A stretch of DNA of 64,000 nt from Tanypteryx hageni (GCA_028673005.1 CM054116.1:33576854-33640853), one strand, 5' to 3'; positions 1 through 11,229 are shown, numbered from the stretch's first letter. The notes: generated by a model not told the origin, from the sequence alone. Translations and numbers: made by a program.

Positions 1-310
1 AGACTAAGTTCGACTCCAGATTATAATTTCTATTTCCAATATGGTAACACGCAGATGCATTTATTGACGCGCTGGCTTTTAATATTTTTCTAATTTAAAT
101 TAGAAATAATTGACCTTCGATCTTAAGACCTGGACTGTTTTAAAGGAAAATAAATATTCTCATAGTCGATTTTCACCTTCAATTCGAAATCACTAAAATT
201 GAACCTTTAATTTACATATATTGGAAAAATCTTAGGTTTTTAACGGGATGTTGCCTTACCGACCATGTCATTGTTAAACCTCAAGGTTAAATTTTAACAT
301 TTTGTGTATG
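1..310 (+). repeat. S1 SINE-like repeat, cut by window edge
   Basis: It matches the copy at 35800-36112 along most of its length, in the same order: a Pol III B-box-like TTCGACTCC, a short stretch resembling 'ttcccatatgataacacg', the word 'ggcttttatt', and later 'ttaacgggatg' and 'cattgttaaacctc'. The B-box-like motif at 7-17 suggests a tRNA-derived head. The beginning lies outside the window. Shorter relatives are at 11545-11690 and 24355-24500. Confidence 0.6.
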
Positions 311-550
311 GCAACTGGAGGTTCAAATTAATATGTATTGAATACATTTTGACGAATTTCTTATTTTAAGATTGTTTCGTTCAGGATTTTAACCGATTCC
401 AGGAAATTCCGTTTCACCATTTCATTAACACTGGAATGAGAGTAAGGCATTTCAATTTGCATTTAACTTCATTATTTTGCAAAGTATATTTTTCCGTCAT
501 TTTTTGTTTTTTGTTATTTTTTAACAACCGAAATTGTTTGATATGTTAGC

Positions 551-684
551 TGCCGTAGCTCAATTGTTAGGGTATTGTGCTAATAATACGGGGTTTGATT
601 TATAAAAAATATAATAAAATGCGTTTTTTCATAATCAAAACATCTCCAAATTTTGAAGTTGCGTAGCAACGGGTAACTTACTAG
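551..684 (+). mobile_element. Helitron 3' terminus
   Basis: A perfect hairpin GTTGC-GTA-GCAAC at 658-670 is followed 10 bases later by CTAG (681-684) and then T. That is the standard Helitron 3' end: a hairpin, a short spacer, CTRR, and insertion before T. A tRNA-like A-box phrase (tagctcaattgttaggg) lies at 556-572 inside the element. The 5' end was not located, so only the terminus is annotated. Confidence 0.6.
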
Positions 685-699
685 TATCCTATAAAAACG

Positions 700-1224
700 T
701 GCGCCTACATACACGATGAAATTCAGTTAAGTAGAATCTCAGGGGAAGAGCAAAACAGTTCTAGGCGCCAAACTTTACTTGATGTCACGTGAACACGGAC
801 GGGAAGAAACATCTCAATGGAGTTATCGAAAATTATATCTATAGATATTCGAATCATCTTGGTTCAAATGCGTGGGCGTGTGTGCAAAAATATTTGGTGG
901 TAAAATAAAAACGGTCGATAATTGAGGAAGCTGAAATATCTCCATCGAAACCTAAAAATACCGGGATATTACTCCACAGGATTGATTTATAAATGAACAT
1001 TTACGGCAGAGAGGAGATATTGTGACAATAACTCCAACCTAGACAAACCCGAGAGTTAAAAGAGAGGCGTCATAGCATAGGAGTAAGAAAGTAGTAGGAA
1101 GGATAAACGGATGGATGCACAAAGGAAGAGAAATATAGTGGAACGCGATTATAAACGCAGTCGCTTATGCCGCGGACTCGGGTATTAACGCGGGTCTTCC
1201 TTTTTCTCCCTGGATTCTATTATG
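700..1224. other. unassigned AT-rich stretch
   Basis: No open frame, structured RNA or repeat shared with the rest of the window was recognised here. Confidence 0.5.
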
Positions 1225-1692
1225 AACTTGAAAATATTCTACTGCTTCAACTATGCAATAATGTCAGTTTCTTCGTTGTCTGCCTGACTAACCCTAACCA
1301 ATAGACCGATTCTAATGATACTTGGTGGAAATCTCTTGCTACTGGAGTCAAGCTCCCGAGGATAGCTTTTGTTGCGGATATTGAAGGTCCCGGGTTCGAT
1401 TCCAGGAACTATCCTTCCCATTTGATTTACATGGGAAATCTGATAACCATCGTGCAGGGTAATTTTCTCTTGCACATTAAAATATCTTAGAATTGTAATA
1501 TCGATGCGGGATTTGTATTATTCTCTGAGGAAAGGAATGAAGATTCTAATTTCTATCGTAGAATTTTGCTTATTGATCGTATTTATTCGAATTTCACGTA
1601 AATACTGGCGTATTTGCCGTTTTTATCACTCATTACGAGTGTGCTTCCATAGCAACGACTGTTGTTGGACTCGGTTTCGGTATAGTCTAATA
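1225..1692 (+). repeat. M2 repeat, left part
   Basis: It aligns with 42483-42950 and 53298-53715. Shared landmarks are 'cttggtggaaatctc', 'agctcccgaggata', a perfect B-box-like GGTTCGATTCC at 1393-1403, 'cccatttgatttacatggg', 'cgtgcagggtaattttctc' and 'aaatatcttaga'. The copy is interrupted at 1692 by a hAT element and resumes at 2529. Predicted proteins in this stretch are incidental. Confidence 0.7.
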
Positions 1693-2528
1693 CAGATCTG
1701 GGCAACTCGTGGCTTGCGAGCCACATGTTGATCTTTCAATCATTTTTTGTGGCTCTCATATTCTTACTGTTTGGCTATTGAATTGATTTAAATTTAAAAA
1801 AGCAAGCAAAATCCAAAATAATATATTTAAAAGCAACCAAATTGAAGAACAAACAACAATAATAACAACGACAAAGAATAAACGAAAAGAAGAGCCAAAC
1901 GGTGGGACAATAGCAGAAAGATTATTACTATTTATTCTAAGGCAGTAACTAAAAACGCCTTCCAATGTTTCCGCCTCTCTTGACTCTCCTAAATACGATC
2001 ATAATCCCCTCTACTTCGTGTACCCACTTTCAAACGAAATGCAAAACTTTCTCTATACGATAAATTTTCAAAATTTCACAAGCCCATTTTACATTGATGC
2101 GAGTTCCGTTCCTGAAGAATATAAATTGGAATTAACAGATTTTCAATACACTTTATCGGCAATGGAGGATAAAATTGAGCTTTATAACTAATTCATAACA
2201 GCTGAAAAATACCATTTTCAGGGGAACATGCTTTAAAAATTGTTAGCCTTTTCGGGAGTAAGTAACGATGTGAATCTTTTTTCAAAATTAAAATTTGCAA
2301 AAAGTAAAATCAGAGCTTCGATAACTGATACAAACTAGTAAAAATTAATTAACAATTGTGACCTTAAAAATTGATGCCAATCTGGAATATCTCAGCAGAA
2401 GTATGGAAAACGAAATTTCTCTTTAGAAAATCTATCGTTTTTTGATAATTTTTTTCTTTGGCTTCTTAAAAAATATTTCTTTCGTCGAGTTGCTCTTCGC
2501 TTGGTTTGGATTTCCCGGCCCGGATCTA
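1693..2528 (+). mobile_element. hAT element inserted in M2
   Basis: Left end CAGATCTGGGCAACTCG and right end (reverse complement) TAGATCCGGGCCGGGAA form degenerate terminal inverted repeats. The phrase 'gtggcttgcgagccacatg' just inside is typical of hAT subterminal sequence. It splits an M2 copy, so it is younger than that copy. The flanks gtctaata and gtatatac agree at only 5 of 8 positions, so the target duplication has decayed. A transposase relic lies inside at 2105-2440. Confidence 0.65.
2105..2440 (+). pseudogene. hAT transposase C-terminal relic
   Basis: One frame reads PEEYKLELTDFQYTLSAM followed by EDKIELYN and a stop. Beyond it lie fragments resembling the conserved end of hAT transposases of the SCAN/ZBED-type family: an FP-like segment, then GVSNDVNLFSKLKFAKSKIR where functional relatives carry the FGS-Y-CEQ-FS-MK-KS-RS block that forms the dimerisation surface. 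The serine and 'FSKLK' spacing is kept, but several stops and shifts break the frame. The assignment rests on motif order recognised by eye, not on a search. Only the last 120 or so residues survive. Confidence 0.5.
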
Positions 2529-2757
2529 GTATATACACGCGATATTTTTGCCACACAAATACGCGTGATCAACTTAGTTTTCCGTTCGAATGTATTTTTA
2601 ATATTTTATAAAGCTAAATGATGAAATTTGGGAACACAGAGAGTAAGTAACCCATCCGCGGTGATTTTAAATCTATTAAAGCTAATATAAGTATTAAGTA
2701 AATAATTAAGTGGAAAGTAGGCATCATAAGTTCCGTTTGCATCATCTTGTTCTATTT
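2529..2757 (+). repeat. M2 repeat, right part
   Basis: It continues the copy begun at 1225 after the hAT insertion. Shared landmarks are 'tttttgccacacaaatacgcg', 'tccgcggtgattttaaa' and the terminal 'ggaaagtaggcatcataag'. It ends near 'catcatcttgtt', as the copies at 42483 and 53298 do. Confidence 0.7.
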
Positions 2758-2945
2758 TGTTGTTTGAAGCGATTATAATAGATAAAAACTAAAAAAAATA
2801 AACATTTATATGTACACATACAGTATTTGGCCAAAAAGACTGTGTCCTCGGTTATACCGCGGCTCATGCCATGCCTTCTTCCCAATCCCGCTGTATAACC
2901 CGGGGACCACTATAGCAAGAACTTTGAAGTTCTTGATATAGATGG

Positions 2946-3330
2946 TTAGAAGTTAAAGAGGGAGGAGAGGATCGTGCGAGAGGTCGGGAATGGGGATAGT
3001 AGGGACTGGAAAAGAGGGGGGAGGGAGGAAGGGAGGGGGAAGAGAGGGAGGGGGAGGAAAGTAAGGTATGTTGTGATGGGAATACTGTTGAGGTGGAGCT
3101 GCGAGGGTAGGCGCGCGGGTGAAAGGAAGGGGTGAGAAAAGGAGAGAGAAAAGGGGAATGAGAGCATGGCGTCCGAAGGAGTGTGAGAAACAGGAGACGA
3201 TCGGGATGCGCTCTTGGTTGTGGGGAAATGTGGAGTGTTGGGGGAGAGCATCCAGGGTATATATAAAGCGGGAAACAGTAGGGGAAAAGGAAAGAGGCAA
3301 AGAGAGGGGCGAGCTACAAGAACAATGGGT
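2946..3330 (+). repeat. polypurine tract
   Basis: A strongly strand-asymmetric G/A-rich block with several runs of four or more G near 3015-3060, which could form a G-quadruplex. Long open frames on both strands here are products of the purine bias, with Ser/Pro/Leu-rich or Arg/Glu/Gly-rich translations and no domain. Confidence 0.6.
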
Positions 3331-3988
3331 TTTTAGCAAAGCCTTCGTACGGTGTGCTAATTGCCTCTTTCAGTGTGCCGCTTTCAATTTTTGGTGAAAT
3401 GTTAATTTTCGTTAAATGTAAGCGTAAGCGATCGGGACGCCTCTTCATAGCGTAGTGGGTTACGGCTTCATTTGCATCTGGCATTCCCGAGCGAATAGTT
3501 AGCTTTTTGGACAGCATAGCGAGGAAAACCTATGCGACTAACTGCATCGGATCCACCGCTATCAAAGTGGACGACTATTATTCTTTTTCGGAAGGTCTAA
3601 ACTCGGAAGCAATAATGCGGGAGAATAGCCCTTCGCGGATAATACGTTTAATTTGTCGAATGGGTTTTTAAAAATCTCCCACTATTCTGTTTTGAGGCAT
3701 GTGAGAATAAGAAACCCGATTACAAGTTCTATATGTTATATTTTGAGATGTACGTATAAAATATACGAGGGAATAAGAAAATTCTTTGAATTTAATAAAA
3801 TTATAAAATATTTAGCGAAAGGTGAACTTCTGAACCAATGGATGCCAGAGAATTTTGTGACTCCTATCGCTCGGATTCCTATTTTACTCTGACGAAATTT
3901 AATGATTTAATTTAATAAGGTCTAATTTCGCGTAAAACTTGTTACAAAAAAGTAATGCGCCCAGTCCTGCTCCCAGGCATTTAAGATG
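3331..3988. other. unassigned stretch
   Basis: Only short open frames without recognisable domains. No tandem repeat or TE end was seen. Confidence 0.5.
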
Positions 3989-3996
3989 CTCTAAAA

Positions 3997-4225
3997 CAGC
4001 GGTGGGAAACCTTTTCTACATGGCGGGCTGTATTGGCGGTAGCTAATTCCAAGTGAAAATCAAGTCTAAATTAGGTTTTTTGCGGGTCAACATCTCAAGT
4101 GTCTTATTGTCGTAATTGGAATGTATACTATATGAATTTGTGAGTTAAATTTTACGAATCTCTTTTTAATCGTAACTTCGTGGGCCGCGTAAAACGCTCT
4201 CCCGGGCCGCAGGTTGCTACCACTG
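3997..4225 (+). mobile_element. hAT-type MITE, 229 bp, with 8 bp duplication
   Basis: The left end CAGCGGTGGGAAACC and the right end (reverse complement) CAGTGGTAGCAACC are imperfect terminal inverted repeats. They are flanked by an exact 8 bp direct repeat CTCTAAAA at 3989-3996 and 4226-4233. An 8 bp duplication and CAG...CTG ends are diagnostic of hAT. Internal 'gggccgc' words near both ends are also usual for this group. There is no coding sequence. Confidence 0.85.
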
Positions 4226-4439
4226 CTCTAAAACTTGTGACTACTGGGCACAGACTAAACGAGGCATATTCGCATTTGTCTCTGACCTTAAAAGTAGTCC
4301 CGCTTGTTAAATATGTATATCATTTGGAAGAACAAACACGTTTTTCTTTGTACGTTACATTTCCGTTCTGGGGATGCTTACGCGTCAATTTACCGCGAGT
4401 AGTGCTGCGTTTTAAAGGCGAGTGGAGGAGGAGAGTTGG

Positions 4440-4850
4440 GGGCGGCCCTCATTAGAAAAGAAGTAAGTGCGGGTGAACGGTTGTGGAGAAGAGAGAGAGA
4501 GAGAGTAGGGAAGGGGGAGATTGAGAGAGAGAGAGAGGGAGGAAGCACATCCCATCCTCCCTCCCCCAGAGAAACGAAGTAGCTGGAGAGTGTGAAAGAG
4601 AGAGAGAGAGAGTTTTGGGCCACGGCGGGGGACGCAATGACACCTCTGGGACCCACAGATTCAACATGGCGGGAACTGCCGTGTACGTGTTTCCTACTCG
4701 GGAACCTCCCTCGCCGAGCAACAAAGAGGCGGAAGAGGGGAGTAGGAAGAAGAATAAGAGGCCGTGGGGGAGGGGAGAGGGGGGGGGGCGGAAGGGGGCG
4801 AGGACGGCCGGGGGAGAAAGAGAGACGGGGAAAGCGAGGGATAAAAGCGT
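4440..4850 (+). repeat. purine-rich, G-run island
   Basis: (GA)n blocks at about 4490-4540 and 4595-4612, then a G-rich core at 4766-4815 with many G runs including one of nine. CpG density rises from here into 5060. Several overlapping open frames on both strands arise from the composition and encode no recognisable domain. Confidence 0.6.
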
Positions 4851-4853
4851 GAG

Positions 4854-5255
4854 ATGCATTCGCGCGCGTTTCGAAGGACGCGTGGACCGGCTCGGATAAA
4901 AAGTTGGCGGACGACGCAAAAAAAACTGATCCAAATGCGATTGGACTACGCGAAACCGGCGGATTTCGCTGTTTCTTTTTTTTTCGCGCCGCTCCGCTGC
5001 TGTGCGAGGGTTATCGATCGAAATGCGACGTTTGTATTCGTTCTGAACGTTGTTTTTTCCGTCGAATTCGAGGATGAGCGATCGAGGTGCGTTTATTTTC
5101 GGATCGAATTACTATACGCTGCCGAAATTTTAGTTGTTTTTGGCGTGGTTTGGATCAATCGGCACGAGATTTGCTGGTTTTATCGTTTATTACAAATATC
5201 TCATCGCGTTCGAAAAGTGCCGTTCTCAACCACCAAATGCAAATTGAACGGGTGA
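4854..5255 (+). CDS. orphan open frame of 133 codons, doubtful
   Basis: An open frame starting 13 bases downstream of a TATA-like 'ggataaaagcg' (4839-4849), itself at the edge of a GA-rich, G-run, CpG-rich island. The predicted protein has no signal peptide, repeat or domain that I recognise. Two segments, around residues 41-70 and 88-104, are rich in hydrophobic residues. CpG enrichment alone can keep a frame open, so the evidence for coding is weak. It is listed because a promoter-like layout precedes it. A first exon or a non-coding transcript would also fit. Confidence 0.15.
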   Translation: MHSRAFRRTRGPARIKSWRTTQKKLIQMRLDYAKPADFAVSFFFAPLRCCARVIDRNATFVFVLNVVFSVEFEDERSRCVYFRIELLYAAEILVVFGVVWINRHEICWFYRLLQISHRVRKVPFSTTKCKLNG

Positions 5256-5379
5256 ATGAAACGGGTTTATTGTAACGTTTACGTTCTGACGTTATTCGGC
5301 TTTCCCATACAAAATCATTCTATCTTTGAAAAGTGTGATGATGATGAGGCTCTTCGACTTTCAGTAAAAATTTTATCTT

Positions 5380-5850
5380 TCCTCCAAGACTTCCCATTCC
5401 CCTCCCTATAACTCACACCTCTCATCTCTTTCTCTCTCTATCGCGCTAAGTAGCATCAATCCCACTTTTCCAAGCCTCCTCCGTATCCCTCTTGCCTTTT
5501 CCCTTCCTCCCAAACCTCTATCTCTCTCCTCCCCTCTTGCTACCTGTACCCTTTCTCCTTCTCTCTCAACCACTCCCTCAGCACACGAAATTTCTCCCTC
5601 GAGACACGTGCATTAGTTTAACTGGCTAGCTTACTCGCGGGAGTTCAGATCCGCAACTATCGTTTCACTAATGCTCTCTCTAATTGGCTCTCTCTCTCTG
5701 CTTCGACGGAGGGAAGGAAGGAGAGGGGGAAAGGCGGGGAGGAAAGGGAGGAAATAAGTCGAAATTGCACGTGTTTTAATCAACCCCTCTCTCTCCCTCC
5801 TTCCCGCTCACCTCTACAGAGAGCCCTCTATCTCCTCTCCCTCTCTCATT
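5380..5850 (+). repeat. polypyrimidine tract
   Basis: A C/T-rich block with many CTCTCT words, interrupted by a short G/A stretch around 5700-5755. It has the opposite strand bias to the islands at 2946 and 4440. No gene was seen. Confidence 0.55.
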
Positions 5851-6244
5851 GTGTGTAACGGAGATTCGAAAACAACTCTTTCTCCATCATCTTCGTTTTC
5901 GGCGCGATGCACTCGTTATCTGAAGGAGCCCATGAGATTATTTCCAACAGTTATGCAAAGATAAAACGAAGAAAAGGGGTATTTTTGTCTGGGATGAAGG
6001 GGGAACTACCTTGTTCAAATTAGATTTCTGTCTTTGTTTTCTGACGTTTTGGATCGCAAAAGAGGAAAAGAATTGTTCGCGAAGGAACGACATTTAAAAA
6101 AAAATCATTCGCTTTTTAAAAGTACTAATTGGTCACTTGTTGATGCAGTCTTCTCGTGAAGTCAAAGGCATCTTCGACGAACCCTTCACATGCTGTGCTA
6201 CCGCAGTTCGTTATGCCTGTACTTATTTTTAGCTTTTTTTCACT

Positions 6245-6485
6245 GCGTTTGGTTTGTCCGTCTGTCTGTTTGGCGCGCTAACTTTTCCTAAACGAGAGCA
6301 GATACAGATTTGGTGTTTTCGCCAATCGATTTAGAATTCTGTCTCATTGTGCACGTTTTCTTGTGGAAGCCCGCCTGTCCGTTTTTCTTTTTCTGACGCG
6401 TTAACTCCTAAACGAAAGCAAATTGAGACGTCATTTTTTAGCCAATCGATTCAGTGTTCTGTCTCGTTGAGCACGTTTTCTCAGT
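6245..6485 (+). repeat. two-copy tandem repeat, about 120 bp unit
   Basis: Copy 1 (about 6250-6362) and copy 2 (about 6372-6484) share in order: a 'gtccgt' word, 'gcgctaac' or 'gcgttaac', 'cctaaacgagagca' or 'cctaaacgaaagca', 'gccaatcgatt', 'ttctgtctc' and 'gagcacgttttct' or 'gtgcacgttttct'. Divergence is moderate, which suggests an old duplication. Confidence 0.65.
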
Positions 6486-6489
6486 TTTT

Positions 6490-8390
6490 CTCTCTGTCAA
6501 ATTAAAAAACTCGACACTTACTGTCTACTTCAGCAGCTCCTTCCTTACTTGTTTTATCATTTGTATGATAACTATGCATCTTAAGATGGCCTAATAATTG
6601 GTTAACAATCGCACATGGATATTCAGTTAAGCATTTTGCAATTTATGAAAATAATGCCTTATTTTCGTTATACTCTTGAGCTATCATTCTTATATATACA
6701 GTATAGTGATGTTTATAGTGTCATAATTGTCCTGTATGATATATGGTCATACATGATGCTATGAAAATATTTTAGCTTAAGTTATGAGAGCGAGAGAACG
6801 TAATCGGTTATTATTTCTGCCGGCGGAATCGATTGAATATCCACCGTCTTACACATTTTTGAGCAAAAAAGTGAATCTTTTATAATGGAATAATTTTTAT
6901 TCTATAAATATGGTACTAGGTTTTATAATAAACGTAGCATTTTCAAAAGGAAATTAATTCAGTCTCATTTAAGCCCTCCTGAAGCATAAAGTAGAATGGC
7001 GAAAGGAAAAAAATCGTGTCTTTCTTTGATTAAGAGCATACTTTACGACTTTTATTATGATTCGCTGAGATTTAATAAGAGATCATTATGGTTGTATTCA
7101 TGTTGTTGAAAGAGATTTCTCGGAAAATAAGAATCAATTTTAAATGCTAATTAATACTTATATATTAGCATTAATAGGACTAAGCAGTAGAAAACATTCG
7201 TATTATCTATTCACAGAACGGGTAATTTTCGTAATATGGTTAATGCTAAATAGTTTTCACAGTAAAATGCCGTTATTGTATCGAAGCTACGTTTATGTTA
7301 TGTTACGGGCATTTGGAGCATCTTCATAGTCATGCGTAACTTGTATCAGTTAATAATTTTTTGATTCACTTGCAAATTTGCATGTTTGTATTTCAAAACA
7401 GTTATATTTGGAACTTTTTGTGTGTCCTCTTCCGTTAAAAGTTGAGCGGTTCTCATCATTTTTGCGAGGGAGGAGAGGCGCGGTAATGGCGGTCGCAGCG
7501 TGAGTGGCGGGTCACGAGAGGCGCTGATTGATCGTGATTACCTTTCCCTGTGACTTGGACGCATTTCGACGTTCATTTCAATTTATCGTTGTTCCGTTAT
7601 ACCCATTAATCATGTCCAAATTTTTAATGGCTTTCGACGGCGCGGCCATTTATGCGGAAACATTCAATAAAATATCATTGTGCGATCCATAAAAGGGGCG
7701 TTGGGAGAATGTCAGTTAGAGATGAGGGCGGAGCGAAGATGTCGTCCATTTTGAAAGGGGAATTAAATGTTTAACGCATTTGCTCAGAGATGCGGAGAGG
7801 GGTAACTGACTTAGTAACATCTTCTGTCTCTCCACCGATAAATTCAGCGCCGTACCAGGTAAAACGGTCGGTTCACGGTTTTAGATTTGATCTCGTCGAC
7901 CAGTTGTTACCTATCTGAACGGCCCTCCTCGAATATGTCGGGGTAGATCAATTTTAACGATGCTCGAGTTGAAAATCGCGCTAATTCGAACTTTGGCGAT
8001 TAATGTTAGTTCCAAAAACGAATTTCCAAATGGTTTTCCCAAACGTTTCGTGTCTGTTGGTTGTTATAAATTATCGGATTACGGCCATGAGGGTAACTTT
8101 CATTTTTGTAACTGAAAAACCTAAATCATTCGATGCAAATTTCGAAAAGTCCGTAGAAATTCGTGAAAATTTGCAGGAATGGGATATAATTTGTCGATAG
8201 GCGGCGTTTATCTCTTTCCTCGCATTTGTAGTTCACCATTTGTGTCGTTCCTTTCATAACGGTCCTTAATTCCCCGGACTGATTCAAACGACGCGTTTTA
8301 CGTCCGATGCTCTCCCGGGGGCTTTCCTTTTCACAGGCATATACGAGTTTCGATTATAAAAGAGGGAGAAATGAAGAGAGAGAGGGCAGA
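6490..8390. other. unassigned AT-rich stretch
   Basis: About 1.9 kb in which I see no coding frame with recognisable content and no repeat shared with the rest of the window. The frame at 7144-7329 is hydrophobic by AT-bias and has no supporting features. Confidence 0.5.
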
Positions 8391-8394
8391 GTTT

Positions 8395-8425
8395 GCGTGC
8401 GTATGTGTGTGTGTGTGGACACGTG
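8395..8425 (+). repeat. (GT)n microsatellite
   Basis: A short run of GT units (gtgcgtatgtgtgtgtgtgtg) in otherwise mixed sequence. Confidence 0.6.
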
Positions 8426-8639
8426 GGAAAACACACAAAGGACGGATTGACCCTCTTTTATGAGAATTTTTACGAGAAACTCAAGTCTCGGAAAGATTGA
8501 TAGCGAGAGAGAGGATCAGGGCGAAGGTGAGAGAGAGAGAGAGATACGCTAGGTGTTGGAGGAGAAGGAATAAACACTGTTTGCTTCCGCATTGATCTTT
8601 CATTACGCTGCGTTTTCTTTCTCGTCCCCTTATTATCTT

Positions 8640-9150
8640 TACGGCGCGCCCGTCCCCCACCCCTCCCTCTCTCCTATCCCCCCCTCCCTCCACCTTCCGC
8701 CCCTTAACATCAACACGAACCGGAACCCCCACCGTACCTAAAAATCTCGTAAAATTCCGAATAATGGCGGAAACAGACTTTTGAGGCCGTGATTGCGTGG
8801 GTTCTACGCCCTTCTCAAGGTTTGGACTCCGGTGACTCTCGGAATCATTTTTATCGCCATTTGTCGCCTTGGGTCCGCCCCGATCACGCACTTATTGGAT
8901 CTATAAGCGCAGATAAACGCGTGGGCACGCTCCTCGGGTAAACCTCGGTCCGCGTGTCGCCATCGTGCGTACGTACGCCCGGTCACGGAGCGCGATTGCA
9001 CGTGAGAGAGTGACAGATGCCCGCTCGTCTTCCTGCTCCCCCCTACCCCTCCTCTATCCCCCCCACATCCTCCCCCCATCCCCACAGCCGTCCTTTTGCC
9101 TCCTCCGCCCCCTCATCGCCCTCTCTCTTCCCCCTCCCCTATACCCCTCG
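8640..9150 (+). repeat. two C/T-rich tracts
   Basis: C-rich pyrimidine blocks at about 8650-8705 and 9030-9150, separated by mixed CpG-rich DNA. Opposite-strand open frames here (8481-9085) are composition artefacts with no domain. Confidence 0.5.
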
Positions 9151-9508
9151 ATTCCTCCGGTTTCACTCATATCAAGAGACTTTTATTGTTTTTCCTTATT
9201 CTCTTATTGCTTCTCTAATACCGCGCTCAATTGCGTCAGTCGAAAGCAATCGCCGATGGGTTTATAAATCCCCAAGCAATGATTCGATTGAGAGATATGG
9301 GTTCCTTCTCCTTTCCTGAAGCATTGGTTCGAGGAGTGAATGCGTTTCATACGTGCGTTTAGATACCGTGTCCTGGCATGTTGTATTTTGGAAGGTATTA
9401 AATTTCTTTATTTTGTGCTTTAGAAGCCTAGAACTGCCTCATACTCGGCGCGAACGTCAAATTTCGAATCACCTCACAAGTTTTTTCGGAGACTCAAATG
9501 ATGTTTTT

Positions 9509-10200
9509 ACTTTCTCCATACGTAGTATAGGGGAAAGTGTTTTCATGAAAAAATTGATTTTGAGACTTCAACGCAAATACACGTTTTGAGGTCCCCCGAA
9601 CCCGTTTTGACCATTTTCTCGATGATGTCTGTGTGTTAGTGTGTATGTGATAGCTTTTTGTGGGTGCTCTAACTCAAAAACTATTAATCAGGTAAACGTG
9701 AAATTTTATATTTAACATTTTTATAAAAGTAAGAAAAACTGATTAGTTTTTGGTAAAAATCGGTGTACCGGAAGTGGGTGTTTATTCTTGTCACTTATCC
9801 GTTATTTTGAGATATTTGCTTTAATATTTGATAAATCTAAAAATATACTGGGATAAAAGTTGTAGAAAATTTAATTTTCTACAATCTTTGTTTGAAACAA
9901 CTTTCCATATATTGTTTAAGAGATATCTTATATTTTTAGCTGCTACCACCACGCCACCTACCGAAGACTATTGTTAACAATTGACGCTTAGTTACATCTT
10001 AGTAACGCCCCTTTTTCTTTCCTTAATTGTTGGAGCTTTGTGGCTATATCCAATTTCAGAAGGCTATGGTTTGTTTATTTCTGTTCTTTGTAAAGTAAAA
10101 ATTTCTCGCAGTTTCTTAAAATATTTATTATTATGTAACCTATTTGGATTTTTTAGAAATATTACAGATATGGAGAAAGTCAAGTGGTGGCTACATCAGA
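9509..10200 (+). mobile_element. M1 element, copy 1, near full length
   Basis: It begins ACTTTCTCCATA and ends with TATGGAGAAAGT followed by a palindromic 'tggtggctacatcag' tail, so the 12 bp ends are exact inverted repeats. It matches 36401-37105 almost throughout, including 'gaccattttctcgatg', 'actcaaaaactattaatca', 'ttgtcacttatccg', 'gctgctaccaccacgcc' and 'ttgttaacaattgacgc'. It has no open frame of interest, so it is a non-autonomous element or MITE. Flanks are T-runs on both sides. Confidence 0.75.
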
Positions 10201-10766
10201 TTTTCTCGTTGATATCTGTGTGTGTGTGACAGTTTTTTGTGGGTGCTCGAACTGAAAAACTATTAATCAGGTCAACGCGACATTTTATATTTAACATTTT
10301 TATGGCAGTCACAAGAACCGATTAGTTTTTGGTAAAAATCAGTCAATCGGAAGTGGGTGTTTAATCTTGTCACTTATTCGTTATTTTGAAATATTTGCTT
10401 TAATATTTGATATATGTAAAATTGTACTGGAATAAAAGTTGTAGGAAATTTAATTTTCTACAATCTTTGTTTGAAACATTTTCCCATATGCATTGTTTAA
10501 GAGATATTTTAAAACCTAATTTTTTAGCTGCCACCACCTACCGACGACTATTGTTAACAATTGGCGCTTAGTTACGTCTTAGTAACGCTCTTTTTTATTT
10601 TCTTAATTGTTGGAGATTCCTGGCTATATCCAATATCAGAAGGCTATTTCTGTTCTTTGCAAAGTCTTTAAATTTTTCTCGCAGTTCCTTAAAATATTCA
10701 TTATCACTATTTTGAATTTTTAGAAATATTACAGGTAATGAGAAAGTCACGTCGTGGCCACATCAG
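10201..10766 (+). mobile_element. M1 element, copy 2, 5'-truncated, tandem to copy 1
   Basis: It starts inside the family consensus at the 'ttttctcg..gat.tctgtgtg' segment, directly after the end of copy 1, and runs to 'gagaaagtcacgtcgtggccacatcag'. The first 100 or so bases are missing. The joint falls on a 9-base word (attttctcg) that also occurs inside the element at the matching point. Confidence 0.7.
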
Positions 10767-10769
10767 TTT

Positions 10770-11030
10770 TTTTTATTGAAAACAAAATCCTATTGCATGG
10801 ATTCTTATTACGCGTTTTTTTTACATCAATGTATTTCTTGCGTTATAAAAGTAAAAAGACATTTTTTAAAAACTCCCTCGAAGAAAAGTTGAAAACAAAT
10901 GCTGAGGTTCTTGCTGATGAGCACTGAATGATAGACTGTAATCTGAGCGAGTCGATGATTGAAAATAATTTTTACTTTCTCATATAATAATTATATAAGA
11001 AAATATTAAAATTAACCCTATAAGAATATA
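10770..11030. other. unassigned AT-rich gap
   Basis: Lies between M1 copy 2 and a Helitron end. Nothing was recognised. Confidence 0.4.
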
Positions 11031-11060
11031 CTAGCAGCCCGTTGCAGCTGCGCTTGCAAT
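11031..11060 (-). mobile_element. Helitron 3' terminus, minus orientation
   Basis: CTAG at 11031-11034 is preceded by A. Reading the minus strand, a short stem TTGCA/TGCAA precedes the CTAG and a T follows. The same ACTAGCAG layout is seen at 51376, 53715 and 55001. The body would extend to higher coordinates, but I could not define its 5' end. Confidence 0.4.
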
Positions 11061-11229
11061 TAATTTGTATTAATCTTACCACATCATTTTAGTGGTACAC
11101 GCGCAAAATTTTGTTATGTCAGTCAGAAGTCTGCGCGTTAAAAAATTAACTTAGAGAGGAAAATAATGATGCATAGTCTACCCCTTGGAATTTTTTCATT
11201 TTCTGTGATTTTACAGCAATATATTAGAG

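Noticed and set aside
4390..4934. Ser/Pro-rich minus-strand proteins at 4.4-4.9 kb
   Set aside because: They are frames through (GA)n and G-run DNA, low complexity, with no domain or splice context.
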